Shown here in pieces: positions 1 through 9,193 of a stretch of 56,670 nucleotides of DNA. The translations under genes and the position numbers were made by a program. The notes under the pieces are model-generated. The model saw nothing but the letters and a program-made list of their open reading frames with translations. It did no database searches and was not told where the DNA came from. Every line of letters begins with the position of its first letter. Positions within the stretch are counted from its first letter, which is position 1. Source of the stretch: JAMIFV01 sp035906055 (GTDB taxonomy: Bacteria > Pseudomonadota > Alphaproteobacteria > Rickettsiales > JABCZZ01); the NCBI GenBank assembly GCA_035906055.1, contig JAMIFV010000057.1:1-56670 (forward strand), given 5' to 3'.

Positions 1-201
1 CGGTGTAGTTATTCATACACCCGCGCTTTCTGACGACGCAGATGCCCATTTTTACCACAACCCGCAGGGCGATGCGAATGTTGTCGCCCGCCGCGTTGCA
101 GCCTTTGCAGATATGAATAACTATCTGACGCAGGCTGCGCCTTGCGGATCGAACAAAATTCGCTATCGCAAAATATATAAAATGTATGTCCACACGACCT
201 A
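1..201 (+). repeat. MITE-like / palindromic dispersed element, copy 1 (cut by left edge)
   Basis: This stretch aligns without gaps for about 120 bp (5-124) to the reverse complement of 37481-37600. The core is bounded by an inverted pair, GTAGTTATTCAT at 5-16 and a matching ATGAATAACTA at 113-123. The homology continues more weakly to 201, where a 26-bp end (176-201) is repeated exactly at 20589-20614. By comparison with the complete copy at 37405-37676, this end is the terminal inverted repeat of the element and the other end lies outside the window. An open frame runs through the element (2-202, TAG at 200-202) and could be the tail of a gene carrying the insertion, as Rickettsia palindromic elements do, or just a chance frame. 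No transposase is encoded, so movement would need one in trans. Confidence 0.7.
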
Positions 202-325
202 GGCAAACCGAGGTGAGGGGGTATTTACATTCACCCTCACCCAGCTTCGGCTAAGCTGCTATGCAGCAAAGCCTGCGCAACCCTCTCCCGCTTTGCAGGA
301 GAGGGGAAGTTATGAGTCCTGAGCC
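202..325. repeat. Second dispersed repeat family, copy A
   Basis: A 33-bp block (202-234, starting GGCAAACCGAGGTGAGGGGG) recurs in inverted orientation at 26623-26655 with one mismatch. A second block, TATGAGTCCTGAGCC at 311-325, recurs at 26734-26748. Between them lies GC-rich sequence with a CCTCTCCCGC/GAGAGGGG stem. In both copies the second block directly abuts the stop codon of a minus-strand gene, here the EAL gene. The whole unit has the look of an intergenic palindromic repeat that may act as a 3' end structure. No coding potential is evident. Confidence 0.65.
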
Positions 326-1755
326 TAACTACGGTTATATTCGCCGCTATCGCGCCATGAACGGAAATTTTCCGGCTTGCCGAAATAGTAACCCTGCATG
401 AAGTCGACGCCCAGTTCCATGAGCATCTTGGCGGTTTCGCCGCGCTCCACATATTCGGCGACGGTGGTAAGGCCGAAGCCTTTGGCGAAATCCAGAAGTG
501 TCTTTACGAAGAAGCGGTTGTCGGCGTTATCCACCAGGTCTTTGATGAAAGCGCCGTCGATCTTCACAATATCCACGGACAGGGCCTTAAGCTGGCGGAA
601 AGAAGTATAGCCGGAGCCGAAATCGTCCAGCGCCACCTGGCAGCCCTGCGCCTGCAGCGAGGCCACGAAATAGGCGGTGCGGCGAAGGTCGCGCTGGGCG
701 GCGGTCTCGGTGATTTCCACGATCATGCGCGACGCGATGCCCGGATTATCCTTAAGCGTGGAGGTGGCGTGCTCAAGCCAAACAGGGTTATCGGTGGTGA
801 TGTTGGATACGTTGAACGCCAGCACGATGTTGGGCGATGCGCGTAATTCTTCCACCACCATGTCGAACACGAGATGGTCGATCGTATCAATAAGCCCCAT
901 GCGCTCCGCTACGGGGATAAGCGCTCCGGCGGAACTGATCTTGCCGTCTTCGGCAATCAGGCGCAGCAGCGCTTCGTAATGTCCCACTTTGCCGGTGGAC
1001 GCATCCACGATCGGCTGAAAGGCAAGACGAAGCCTGTTTTCCTGAATGGAGCGGCGCAGGTAATTGGCAAGGCCCATCTGCTGGCGGCAGAGCACGCCTT
1101 CGTCGCGCGTTTCGTCATAACTGCGGTAGGAGATGCCGTAGGTGCTGTGCAGCGCTATGTAGGCTTTATCCAGCGCGTCGCTTGCCGACTCCGCGGAAGA
1201 GGGGAAGTTGACGCTGCCCACCGAGCAGGTGACGTGCAGCGCGCCCACGAGCGAGGTGGAGCCGTAATCCTGAATGGCGGAATGGAACTTGCGGGCAAAG
1301 ATCGCCATTTCCTCTTTGTTGCAGGCGTGCAGGATAATGCCGATCTGGTCGCGGTTGAGGCGATCCACTTTATTGTCCTTGCCGCAGAGGCCCTGCAGCA
1401 ACTCGATGAGCTGGGTCACTACTTTTTCCGCGCCGTCATGCCCGAAGGCGTTCATGATCATGGCGAGGTTATTGACGGAGAGAATGAATAATGCGCCGTC
1501 GCTGTTGTCCTGCCTGGCGTTGACGATGCTGCGCGTCAGTTCCTGAATGAAGTGGCCGGGATAATCGGCGGCGGAATAATGCGGTGTTTCGGATGCGGCG
1601 ATTGCGGCAGGGGTAGCGGGGATATTGTTGGCAGCAGGTGGGTGCGTCAGAGAAACAACGGGCCTGTTACCGCTTTGCGATGGCGCAAAGAGATTTCGGT
1701 AGGGCGCGTGGCTATGCTCGTTTGCCGGTGTCGGCTTCTCGGGGTGCATCGTCAC
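325..1755 (-). CDS. GGDEF (degenerate)-EAL cyclic-di-GMP phosphodiesterase
   Basis: Cytoplasmic protein of 476 aa that probably hydrolyses cyclic di-GMP. Residues 1-65 are a low-complexity, Pro/Ala-rich tail without membrane segment or signal peptide. Residues about 66-215 resemble a GGDEF domain in which the signature is replaced by NRDQI (134-138), so diguanylate cyclase activity is unlikely. Residues about 228-470 form an EAL domain with the catalytic set intact: E261 in YEALLRL, N315, E347 and E350 in VEITE, D377-D378 in DDFGSGY, K398 in KID, E434 in AEYVE and Q454 in QGYYFGKP. No sensory domain is visible, so input must come through the decayed GGDEF (often a GTP or protein-binding module) or the N-terminus. 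The gene stands alone; its 3' end touches a dispersed repeat. Confidence 0.9.
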   Translation of the reverse strand: MTMHPEKPTPANEHSHAPYRNLFAPSQSGNRPVVSLTHPPAANNIPATPAAIAASETPHYSAADYPGHFIQELTRSIVNARQDNSDGALFILSVNNLAMIMNAFGHDGAEKVVTQLIELLQGLCGKDNKVDRLNRDQIGIILHACNKEEMAIFARKFHSAIQDYGSTSLVGALHVTCSVGSVNFPSSAESASDALDKAYIALHSTYGISYRSYDETRDEGVLCRQQMGLANYLRRSIQENRLRLAFQPIVDASTGKVGHYEALLRLIAEDGKISSAGALIPVAERMGLIDTIDHLVFDMVVEELRASPNIVLAFNVSNITTDNPVWLEHATSTLKDNPGIASRMIVEITETAAQRDLRRTAYFVASLQAQGCQVALDDFGSGYTSFRQLKALSVDIVKIDGAFIKDLVDNADNRFFVKTLLDFAKGFGLTTVAEYVERGETAKMLMELGVDFMQGYYFGKPENFRSWRDSGEYNRS

Positions 1756-1861
1756 TCTTGCTTGCGGTATTTATTTTTGTCGTACCCGGCCTATAGGCAT
1801 AGCTATAGACCCATTAGCAATTATGCGCGCTAAAGGTAAATAATTGTTAAAAAGAATCTAA

Positions 1862-1900
1862 AAATAGAATGAATATAGAAAAAACTATATTATTCTATTT
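1862..1900. terminator. AT-rich hairpin at the 3' end of the adenosine kinase gene
   Basis: A nearly perfect 39-nt palindrome: AAATAGAAT (1862-1870), one bulged G, AATATAG (1872-1878), a six-A loop, CTATATT (1885-1891) and ATTCTATTT (1892-1900). It overlaps the stop codon of the minus-strand kinase gene and could end or stabilise its transcript. It lacks the GC stem of a classical intrinsic terminator. Confidence 0.35.
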
Positions 1901-2872
1901 CAGAGCTTTAAGCGGTTTCGCCGGTCGTGCACCCACTTGCTGAATGATAAAACTGGCGCAGGCATTGGCCAGTTTTCCGCAAGCGGGAAGATCCCAGCCT
2001 TGCGTAAACCCATAGAGAAAGCCGCTGGCATAGAGGTCGCCAGCGCCAGTGGTGTCCACTACTTTCAGGCCCTTTTCCGCTTCAATGACATGTGTATTGT
2101 GCTGGGTAATGATGACGGAACCGTGTTCGCTGCGTGTGAGCGCGATCACCGGACACATGCCGCGCACTTTTTCTTTCGCGGTTTCGAAATCTTCCGTCTG
2201 CATGAGCGAGAGCAGCTCTTTTTCATTGGCGAAAAGAATGTCGAGCGTCGGGATAAGGGTGAGGAAATCTTCACGGTGGCGCTCCACGCAGAAGAGGTCG
2301 GACAGGGAGAACGCACATTTGCGGCCATGCTGCCTGGCGATGCCGTACGCTTTCCTGATGGCGGCGATAGTATGGGGCATGTCCCACAGATAGCCTTCAA
2401 CGTAGGTCACCTGTGACTTCGCGATCAATGCGTCGTTGATGTCTTCTTCGGAAAGGCCGGTGCAGGCGCCCAGAAACGTGTTCATCGTGCGCTGCGCGTC
2501 GGGGGTTACAAATATGTAGCAGCGCGCGGTAGCCTTGCCGCTGATGGCGGGCTTGGTGTCGTAATGTACGCCGATGGCGCGCATGTCTTTGCGGAAGGCT
2601 TCACCAAGGACGTCCTGCTTCACCTTCCCAATGAAACACGGCGTGCCGCCGAGCGACGCAACGCCACCTATGGTGTTGGCGACAGAGCCGCCGGAGCATT
2701 CGGCGGCATCGGTCATGAATCCGTACAGGTATTCGGCACGCTCTTCGTCAATGAGCATCATGCCGCCCTTGAGCAGGCCCTGATCGGTTATGAACTGGTC
2801 ATCGGTCCGGGCGATAACGTCCACAATGGCGCTTCCCACGCCGCAGATGTCATAAATGGTGGAATTGGGCAT
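1895..2872 (-). CDS. Adenosine kinase-type PfkB family sugar/nucleoside kinase
   Basis: A 325-aa kinase of the PfkB/ribokinase family, closest in style to the adenosine kinases annotated in alphaproteobacteria, which phosphorylate adenosine to AMP with ATP. The N-terminal GVGSAIVDV strand, the GGSVANTIGG substrate loop (about residues 57-66) and the C-terminal signature DTTGAGDLYASGF, which carries the catalytic Asp and anion hole, are all present. The start at 2872 is chosen because AAAGGAG and GGAG lie just upstream; the frame stays open 20 codons further but without a better site. It is transcribed alone. Substrate could instead be another nucleoside or sugar, since PfkB specificity is hard to read from motifs. 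Confidence 0.85.
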   Translation of the reverse strand: MPNSTIYDICGVGSAIVDVIARTDDQFITDQGLLKGGMMLIDEERAEYLYGFMTDAAECSGGSVANTIGGVASLGGTPCFIGKVKQDVLGEAFRKDMRAIGVHYDTKPAISGKATARCYIFVTPDAQRTMNTFLGACTGLSEEDINDALIAKSQVTYVEGYLWDMPHTIAAIRKAYGIARQHGRKCAFSLSDLFCVERHREDFLTLIPTLDILFANEKELLSLMQTEDFETAKEKVRGMCPVIALTRSEHGSVIITQHNTHVIEAEKGLKVVDTTGAGDLYASGFLYGFTQGWDLPACGKLANACASFIIQQVGARPAKPLKALK

Positions 2873-3082
2873 ATACTCCTGCTCCTTTGAGAAATTTTGC
2901 CTGTCTATAGAAGCAAAGGACGCATCATACAAGGGGAGATATTCCGCACGTTTAAAGGCATGGGTATTTCTTAACGTCTCCCGTTGACTTCCCTATCCAA
3001 CTCATTCAGTCTTGTTATGCTGGCAGATGGTTCTGCCGCCGGGGTGTCGTAGCCCCGCGGTCAAGGGGAAAGTGTTTGCGAA

Positions 3083-4792
3083 ATGGGCATGAAGCTTCAA
3101 CATGAAGGCATAAGGGCATTCTCGCTGCTGGAGCTTTCGGTCGTGCTGGCGATCATCGGCGCGGTGCTTGCGGGAGGTTTTGTTATCGGGCTTGGCGCGC
3201 TGGACGCGGAGCGATACAACGCGACGACCGAGCGTATGGACAACCTGCATAAGGCGTTGCTGGATTACAGCGTCACGTTCAATCGACTGCCCTGTCCTGC
3301 AAGCCTGGCGCTGGCGGAAGGCAACGCGAATTTCGGCGTCGAAGGAGCCACGCCCGGCACCTGTACCGGCGGCATACCGGCGGCAGATTTCACGTCATCC
3401 TCGGGCGCGGTCGAGGGTGGCGTGCCGACACGCGCGCTGCAGCTTCCCGACGAATACCAGTTCGATGGCTGGGGCCGCAGGCTCCGCTATGCCGTCAATC
3501 CTGAATGGACTGCGGCAGGCTCGCTGCCGCACCGCACCGGCTCCTGCAAGAGCGCGAAGGCGATCACGGTCAAGGATAGTGCGGCCTCTAATCGTACAAC
3601 CGAAGCAGCTTATGTTCTTGTCAGCCATGGTGCCAACGGACATGCCGGGTATACGCGCAACGGCGTGGCGTTCAACGCGGGCAGCACCAACAGCGATGAA
3701 CAGACAAACTGCCACTGCAACGCGTCGGCTGTTTCAACCGCCTATGCGGCGACCTATGTGGCGAAGCTGCCTACCGAAAACAGCAGCAGCGTCACCGATA
3801 ATTTCGACGATATCGTCACCTTTCGCGATGCCTGGCAACTTCAGACTCCCACTATGGCTTTAGGTGCCGGCAGTTGCCCGCATCTTTATGTGCTTGATAA
3901 GCAAAACTGCCGTATCCAGAAATTCACCCTCGACGGAACATATGTCAGCCAGATAGGGCGGTACAACAGCGATACGCCCTGTACGTCCGGGCCATGCGAT
4001 TGCGGCAATCTGAATGGCCAGATTGGTAACGGCGCCCATGGTTCGATTGCGGCGGATGCTGATGGCAATCTGTATCAGGCGGACAGCGACAATAACAGGG
4101 TACAGAAATTCAGTTCCAATGGCACGTATCTCTATTCCCTTTCCGGCGGGCAGACACAATATTACAGCCGCCGGGGCATTGCCTTTGACGCCGCTGGCGA
4201 CGTGTGGGTGACGAACGGAAATGATTGCCCGGAATATGGATCCGGATTCGGGCCTTGCGCGGCACGCATGCAGGAGTTCAGCAGCGCTACCGGCGTGGCT
4301 ACCGGGAATCTGTGGGGAGACAGTGACTGGGTGCCGTTGTGGAGCCCGGTTGCGCTCGCCTTTGATAGCGGTGGCAATGCGTGGATTGCCACCGGCAGTG
4401 GCGGCACCGTGAGAAAATTTAACAGCGGCGGCACGCTGCTGAATGAGTACAGCAGCGCGGCAGGCGGGACGGGCGGCACCTTCACTTCAATTCCCGATGT
4501 AAAGGTAGGTGCGAACGGGAATATTTATGTTGCCGACTATTCCAATTCGCGTGTTGTCGTGCTCGACAGCGCGTTCAATTATGTCGGTTCCGCCTCGTCG
4601 GGCCAGAACATCAGCGCAATAGCGTTGGATTCCTCGGGCAACCTCTGGACGTCAGATGCGAACAGGATCGTGCAATACGACGCGGCTCTGGCTTTTGTAA
4701 AACAGATCGGTTGTGTGTCGGGAGCCTGCTCCGCCGGATCGGGCGACGGGCAGTTCAACGACCCCGGTTACATCGCCATTTCGCCGAAATAA
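3083..4792 (+). CDS. Prepilin-like protein with C-terminal NHL beta-propeller
   Basis: A 569-aa fusion. The N-terminus carries a class III (prepilin) signal: basic MGMKLQHEGIR, then A12 followed by FSLLELSVVLAIIGAVLAGG, with Glu at mature position 5 as in type IV pilins and type II pseudopilins. It would be cleaved and N-methylated by a prepilin peptidase such as the one at 19202-19954. Residues up to about 255 look like a pseudopilin head with several cysteines. From about 265 to the end there are five or six NHL-type blades (for example IAADADGNLYQADSDNNRV and IYVADYSNSRVVVLD). Such propellers bind proteins, glycans or nucleic acids. No other pilus genes adjoin it. ATG 3083 or ATG 3089 could be the start; a purine-rich AAGGGGAAAG lies upstream. 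Confidence 0.8.
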   Translation: MGMKLQHEGIRAFSLLELSVVLAIIGAVLAGGFVIGLGALDAERYNATTERMDNLHKALLDYSVTFNRLPCPASLALAEGNANFGVEGATPGTCTGGIPAADFTSSSGAVEGGVPTRALQLPDEYQFDGWGRRLRYAVNPEWTAAGSLPHRTGSCKSAKAITVKDSAASNRTTEAAYVLVSHGANGHAGYTRNGVAFNAGSTNSDEQTNCHCNASAVSTAYAATYVAKLPTENSSSVTDNFDDIVTFRDAWQLQTPTMALGAGSCPHLYVLDKQNCRIQKFTLDGTYVSQIGRYNSDTPCTSGPCDCGNLNGQIGNGAHGSIAADADGNLYQADSDNNRVQKFSSNGTYLYSLSGGQTQYYSRRGIAFDAAGDVWVTNGNDCPEYGSGFGPCAARMQEFSSATGVATGNLWGDSDWVPLWSPVALAFDSGGNAWIATGSGGTVRKFNSGGTLLNEYSSAAGGTGGTFTSIPDVKVGANGNIYVADYSNSRVVVLDSAFNYVGSASSGQNISAIALDSSGNLWTSDANRIVQYDAALAFVKQIGCVSGACSAGSGDGQFNDPGYIAISPK

Positions 4793-4880
4793 CGCCTGGG
4801 CGTGTGGCGCTGTTACAGTGCGATATACTGAATGTCAGGGCATAAGCCATGTTAAATATCCGCTAAAAACAAAGTTTTTA

Positions 4881-4908
4881 TTGACTGAAGGAGTATTTTC
4901 CTTAACAA
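4881..4908 (+). promoter_or_regulatory. Possible sigma-70 promoter upstream of rho
   Basis: TTGACT (4881-4886), 16 bp spacer, TAACAA (4903-4908), inside an AT-rich stretch 109 bp before the rho start. The long leader (4909-5016) would fit the autogenous attenuation known for rho in other bacteria, but I see no specific attenuator structure. Confidence 0.25.
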
Positions 4909-5016
4909 TAGCCTCGCGCATCAAGGTTAAAAACCTTCCCTCCCGCGCCCTCAAAATCCCCCCGATTTTTGAATGCAGACTTCCCCATACACACGAAGTA
5001 TAACCAGAGAACATAC

Positions 5017-6348
5017 ATGCGACTAAAAGAACTGAAACGTAAATCCCCGGATGAATTGCTGACGATTGCCGAAGCGGAAGGCGTGGAAAACGCCGGAACG
5101 ATGCTTAAACAGGATATTATTTTCTCCATCCTGAAAAAACTTTCCGAAAAAGATGTGCCGATCATCGGCGAAGGCGTCATTGAAATCCTGCAGGAAGGAT
5201 TCGGTTTCCTGCGCTCTCCGGAAGCGAACTATCTCGCAGGTCCGGACGATATTTATGTGGCCCCCGCGCAGGTGCGCAAATTCGGCCTGCGCACCGGCGA
5301 CACGGTGGACGGCGAGATCCGCGCGCCCAAGGACGGCGAGCGCTATTTCGCACTGCTCAAGGTGAACACCATCAATTTCGACGCGCCCGAATCCATCCGC
5401 CACAAGATCAATTTCGACAACCTCACGCCGCTCTATCCCGATAGCCGCCTGAGGATGGAAGTGGAAATGAAGGGCGAACTGCCCAAGGCTCCGCCTGCGG
5501 AAACCGGTGTTGGCCGCGCACAGCGCGGCAAGGGCCAGAAAGAGAACATGCCCGACCTTTCCACCCGCGTGATCGATATCGTGTCGCCGCTGGGCAAGGG
5601 GCAGCGCGCGCTCATTACCGCGCCGCCGCGTACCGGCAAAACGGTGCTGCTGCAGAACATCGCGCATTCCATCACCGCCAACCATCCGGAATGCTTCCTC
5701 ATCGTACTGCTCATCGACGAGCGTCCGGAAGAAGTGACCGACATGCAGCGCACGGTGAAGGGCGAAGTGGTCAGCTCCACCTTCGACGAACCCGCGTCCC
5801 GTCATGTGCAGCTTGCGGAAATGGTGATCGAAAAAGCAAAGCGCCTCGTGGAACATAAAAAACACGTGGTGATCCTGCTGGACTCCATCACGCGCCTTGC
5901 GCGCGCCTATAACACGGTGGTGCCCAGCTCCGGCAAAGTGCTCACCGGCGGTGTGGACGCCAACGCACTGCAGCGTCCCAAGCGCTTCTTCGGCGCGGCG
6001 CGCAATATCGAACAGGGCGGCTCGCTGACTATCATCGCAACCGCGCTGATCGATACCGGCTCGCGCATGGACGAAGTGATCTTTGAGGAATTCAAGGGCA
6101 CGGGTAACTCGGAAATCATCCTTGACCGCAAGCTGGCAGACAAGCGCGTATTTCCCGCCATCGACATCACCAAGTCCGGCACGCGTAAGGAAGACCTGCT
6201 CTATGACCGCGGCATGCTTACCAAGGTGTGGGTGTTGCGCCGCATCCTCAATCCGATGGGGGTTATGGACGGCATGGAGTTCCTGCTCGACAAGCTCAAG
6301 GACGCCAAAACCAACGACGACTTTTTCGATCGCATGAACAAGGCGTAA
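5017..6348 (+). CDS. rho: Transcription termination factor Rho
   Basis: The 443-aa hexameric RNA-dependent ATPase that ends transcription. The N-terminal Rho_N helix bundle spans about residues 1-45 (start MRLKELKRKSPDELL). The cold-shock-like RNA-binding fold follows at about 50-118 (GFGFLRSPEANYLAG, DDIYVAP). The ATPase core has the P-loop APPRTGKT (202-209, Lys208), the Walker B region VILLDSITRLARAYN, and the Q and R loops in TALIDTGSRMDEVIFEEFKGTGNSE-type sequence. It is somewhat longer than E. coli Rho, mainly through a basic linker near 155-180 (GRAQRGKGQKEN). The start at 5017 matches the family N-terminus; the ribosome site is weak. A GT87 gene follows after 13 bp and may be co-transcribed. 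Confidence 0.97.
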   Translation: MRLKELKRKSPDELLTIAEAEGVENAGTMLKQDIIFSILKKLSEKDVPIIGEGVIEILQEGFGFLRSPEANYLAGPDDIYVAPAQVRKFGLRTGDTVDGEIRAPKDGERYFALLKVNTINFDAPESIRHKINFDNLTPLYPDSRLRMEVEMKGELPKAPPAETGVGRAQRGKGQKENMPDLSTRVIDIVSPLGKGQRALITAPPRTGKTVLLQNIAHSITANHPECFLIVLLIDERPEEVTDMQRTVKGEVVSSTFDEPASRHVQLAEMVIEKAKRLVEHKKHVVILLDSITRLARAYNTVVPSSGKVLTGGVDANALQRPKRFFGAARNIEQGGSLTIIATALIDTGSRMDEVIFEEFKGTGNSEIILDRKLADKRVFPAIDITKSGTRKEDLLYDRGMLTKVWVLRRILNPMGVMDGMEFLLDKLKDAKTNDDFFDRMNKA

Positions 6349-6361
6349 ATATCGGCGGGAT

Positions 6362-7606
6362 ATGTCCAGACTGTTTACCAGGAGCGGATTTTCAGCACTA
6401 TTTACTGACCGTACATGGAATGTGGAGCTTCCCGCTCTTCACTATTTTTTCGGCGCGGCGTATTTCATCCTCGCGCTGATGGTGAATTACAGCGATCCGG
6501 AAGGCCTGAAACATGTATATGATTTCTGGGTTTTTTATCGTGCCGCGGTCTTGTCGCACACGATGCCGGACCAGGTGTATAACCTCAAATATTTCATGTA
6601 TACGTTTGAAGGCACCGACACCAGCCTGCCTTATGGCTACATCAATCCGCCCACCTACCTGCTGTGGCTGTATCCGCTGGGCTGGCTGCCCATGCGCGAG
6701 GCCATCATGGCGTGGAGTTTTTTCAATCTCGCGCTGACCATCGTTATCTTCCTGCAGGTGCGCCGCCTGATGGATGTGGTGGGACTTGCCGTGTATCGCA
6801 ATGTGTGCCTGAGCCTCGTGTTTGGCACGTTCGCCTGGGCGCATACCATTCTCATGGGGCAAAGCGCCGTTGTGGTGGCGCTGGGCATGAGCGGTTTCAT
6901 CCTCGCCTATGCGCAACGCAAAGAAGGCAAGGCCATGTTGTGGCTTTCCATAGTGGCCTGCGTCAAGCCGCATATTGCCGTGCCGGTACTCGCGTTTCTC
7001 GCGGGCAGGAGGCAGTGGCGAATGTTGTTTATGTGCGGGTTGGGATGTGCCGCGCAGTTTGCGCTGGTCGCCATTGTCATGGGGGGCGGCCCCATCCACG
7101 CGTTCATCGAAGCGATTATCAACCCCTCTTCGGTAACGGCGGGCACGGTGGCGCATTTCCGTTATATGGTGAATTTACGTGGTATCCTGACGGATTTATC
7201 CTTCGCGCTGTATCAGTTTACGTATTATCCGCTCATTGGTCAGATCAGTGTGGTAATATATGGCGTTATGGTATTGCTGTCATTCATTGCCGGATATAGC
7301 AAACAGCTGCGCGAATGGCCTCAGCAACGGCTGCTGCTGGGCACGGTGATATTCGCTGGCATGTTTCTTTCCCCGTGGATGCATACGCATGACAGCTATG
7401 TACTGCTGCCGGTGATGATTTACATGCTTGGCGAAGTGCTTACGCTTAGCGGCAGGCACTGGATAAAAGCCCCATATCTCATATTGTTCGTGGCGCTGGG
7501 CGGCAAAGATTCTGCCATTTATGCCACGCGCGTTATGTTCATCACCATGTTTGCTATTCTCGTGGCTTGTCTGCGACGCTGCCACAGGCATCTGCGCACC
7601 TCCTGA
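6362..7606 (+). CDS. GT87/DUF2029-type membrane glycosyltransferase
   Basis: A 414-aa multispanning membrane protein with about ten hydrophobic segments. The region after the first helix (DFWVFYRAAVL, then VYNLKYF and YGYINPPTYLLWLYPLG) has the layout of the GT87 family. Its studied members are polyprenyl-phosphate-mannose-dependent mannosyltransferases acting on the outer face of the cytoplasmic membrane. The acidic residue in the first periplasmic loop would be the catalytic base by family analogy. It begins 13 bp after rho with GGCGGG upstream of ATG. The acceptor is unknown; a role in glycan or lipid glycosylation is inferred only. Confidence 0.7.
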   Translation: MSRLFTRSGFSALFTDRTWNVELPALHYFFGAAYFILALMVNYSDPEGLKHVYDFWVFYRAAVLSHTMPDQVYNLKYFMYTFEGTDTSLPYGYINPPTYLLWLYPLGWLPMREAIMAWSFFNLALTIVIFLQVRRLMDVVGLAVYRNVCLSLVFGTFAWAHTILMGQSAVVVALGMSGFILAYAQRKEGKAMLWLSIVACVKPHIAVPVLAFLAGRRQWRMLFMCGLGCAAQFALVAIVMGGGPIHAFIEAIINPSSVTAGTVAHFRYMVNLRGILTDLSFALYQFTYYPLIGQISVVIYGVMVLLSFIAGYSKQLREWPQQRLLLGTVIFAGMFLSPWMHTHDSYVLLPVMIYMLGEVLTLSGRHWIKAPYLILFVALGGKDSAIYATRVMFITMFAILVACLRRCHRHLRTS

Positions 7607-7670
7607 CCGGATTTTGTTGCGAGTTTTCTGATTTACGCTATTTTACGCACGTATCAGGGAGATTCATGCC

Positions 7671-8150
7671 ATGCATATCGTAACGATCTGGCTGCTTATC
7701 GGCGCGTCGCTTATCGTACTTGAGGTGATAACGGCTCCGGGGCTTGGCATATTCCTCGCAGGGCTGGGCGCCATGTCGACCGCGCTGGTTATAGAGGTCG
7801 GCATCGTGGCGGAAGAAAGCATCGTGGCGCAATGCGCATGGGCGTTCGCATTCACCGTATTGTGGATCGCGGTGCTCTGGAAACCCCTCAAGAATTTCCG
7901 CGCGGCGGGCCGCAACAAGATATCGCCCGAAGACAATAAAGAACATAGCGACATGGTAGGCTCTGTTGCCGTTGTGAGCAAAAGCGGGCTGGCACGCGGC
8001 AGGTTGGGGCAGGTTGTCTGGTCCGGAACGCTCATGACTGCCGTGCTGGACGAACTGCATGGCGTAGAATCCATACCGGAAGGCGCGCTGGTTAAAATTG
8101 TTTCCGTATCCGGAACGACCCTTACTGTACAACCCATACACAGGAGCTGA
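7671..8150 (+). CDS. NfeD family membrane protein
   Basis: A 159-aa protein with two or three hydrophobic helices at 4-75 (LIVLEVITAPGLGIFLAGLGAMSTAL) and a C-terminal OB-fold-like region from about 95 (VGSVAVVSKSGLARGRLG ... GTTLTVQPI). This is the short NfeD form that pairs with SPFH/stomatin proteins, and the next gene, 2 bp downstream, is an SPFH protein. The pair is thought to organise membrane microdomains or protein quality control. The start has AGGGAGA nine bases upstream. Confidence 0.85.
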   Translation: MHIVTIWLLIGASLIVLEVITAPGLGIFLAGLGAMSTALVIEVGIVAEESIVAQCAWAFAFTVLWIAVLWKPLKNFRAAGRNKISPEDNKEHSDMVGSVAVVSKSGLARGRLGQVVWSGTLMTAVLDELHGVESIPEGALVKIVSVSGTTLTVQPIHRS

Positions 8151-8152
8151 CG

Positions 8153-9193
8153 ATGAGTGACTTCATTACCGTTTTAGCGTTTTTTATCGGCATTGTTGCC
8201 CTTGTCACCATCTTCAAATGTGTGCGCATGGTGCCGCAACAGTCCGTGTGGATCGTGGAGCGCTTCGGCAAATACAGCCGCTCGCTGACAGCGGGCCTTA
8301 ATTTTCTTACCCCGTTCATTGAAACCGTAGCCTACAAACAGCAGCTGAAAGAGTATGCGATGGACGTGCCCGAACAGGCTGCCATTACGCGCGATAACGT
8401 GACGCTGGTGCTCGACGGCATCATCTACCTCAAGATCACCGACCCCTATCAGGCGTCCTACGGCGTCAGCAATCCCGTGTTCGCTGTGGTGCAGCTGGCG
8501 CAGACCACCATGCGTTCCGAGATCGGCAAACTGACGATGGACGCCGCGTTTGAAGAGCGCGAACAGCTCAACACCAACATCGTTACCGCCATCAATCAGG
8601 CGGCGCAGACCTGGGGTATCCAGTGCATGCGTTACGAGATCCGCAATATCAGCCCGCCCGCAAGCGTGCTCAAATCCATGGAAATGCAGGTATCCGCCGA
8701 ACGCCAGAAGCGCGCATTGATCCTTGAATCGGAAGGCAAGCGCCAGTCGCAGATCAACGTGGCGGAAGGCCTGAAGCAGGAAACCATCCTCAAGGCAGAG
8801 GGCCAGAGGCAGCAGGTCGTGCTCAACGCCGAAGCGCGCAAACAGGAAGTGGTGCTGCAGTCTGAAGCGTCGCAGATAGACCAGATCAACCGCGCGCGCG
8901 GCGAAGCCGAGGCCATCACCACCATTGCGGAAGCGACTGCGTTCGGTATCCAGAAAGTGGCCACCGCTATCAGCGCGCCGGGTGGCCGTGAAGCCATTGA
9001 ACTTAAAGTGGCCGAACAGTATGTGGATGCGTTCAAAAACCTCGCCAAGACCAGCACCACGGTGCTGCTGCCCGCCAATGCCGGTGATGCCGGAAGCATG
9101 GTGGCACAGGCGATGACCGTATTCGACACGGTGCGCAATAACCGCGAGGTTACCGCCGCCACCAGCCCCTGGAACAAGCCTGAAGTTAAGTAA
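8153..9193 (+). CDS. SPFH/stomatin-like membrane protein (QmcA type)
   Basis: A 346-aa protein with one N-terminal membrane anchor (about 5-25), an SPFH/band-7 domain (about 28-200; VPQQSVWIVERFGKY, GLNFLTPFIETVAYKQQLKE, the conserved EEREQLN helix) and a long Ala/Glu-rich coiled coil (about 190-270; EGKRQSQINVAEG, AEGQRQQVVLNAEA). This matches bacterial QmcA/YbbK-like stomatins, which oligomerise at the inner membrane and associate with FtsH-type proteases or NfeD partners. Two base pairs separate it from nfeD, so they form an operon. Its stop codon abuts that of a convergent orphan gene. Confidence 0.9.
   Translation: MSDFITVLAFFIGIVALVTIFKCVRMVPQQSVWIVERFGKYSRSLTAGLNFLTPFIETVAYKQQLKEYAMDVPEQAAITRDNVTLVLDGIIYLKITDPYQASYGVSNPVFAVVQLAQTTMRSEIGKLTMDAAFEEREQLNTNIVTAINQAAQTWGIQCMRYEIRNISPPASVLKSMEMQVSAERQKRALILESEGKRQSQINVAEGLKQETILKAEGQRQQVVLNAEARKQEVVLQSEASQIDQINRARGEAEAITTIAEATAFGIQKVATAISAPGGREAIELKVAEQYVDAFKNLAKTSTTVLLPANAGDAGSMVAQAMTVFDTVRNNREVTAATSPWNKPEVK

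Noticed and set aside
874..1491. 205-codon plus-strand frame opposite the EAL gene
   Set aside because: Antisense shadow of a strongly conserved gene; low-information Arg/Gly/His-rich translation.
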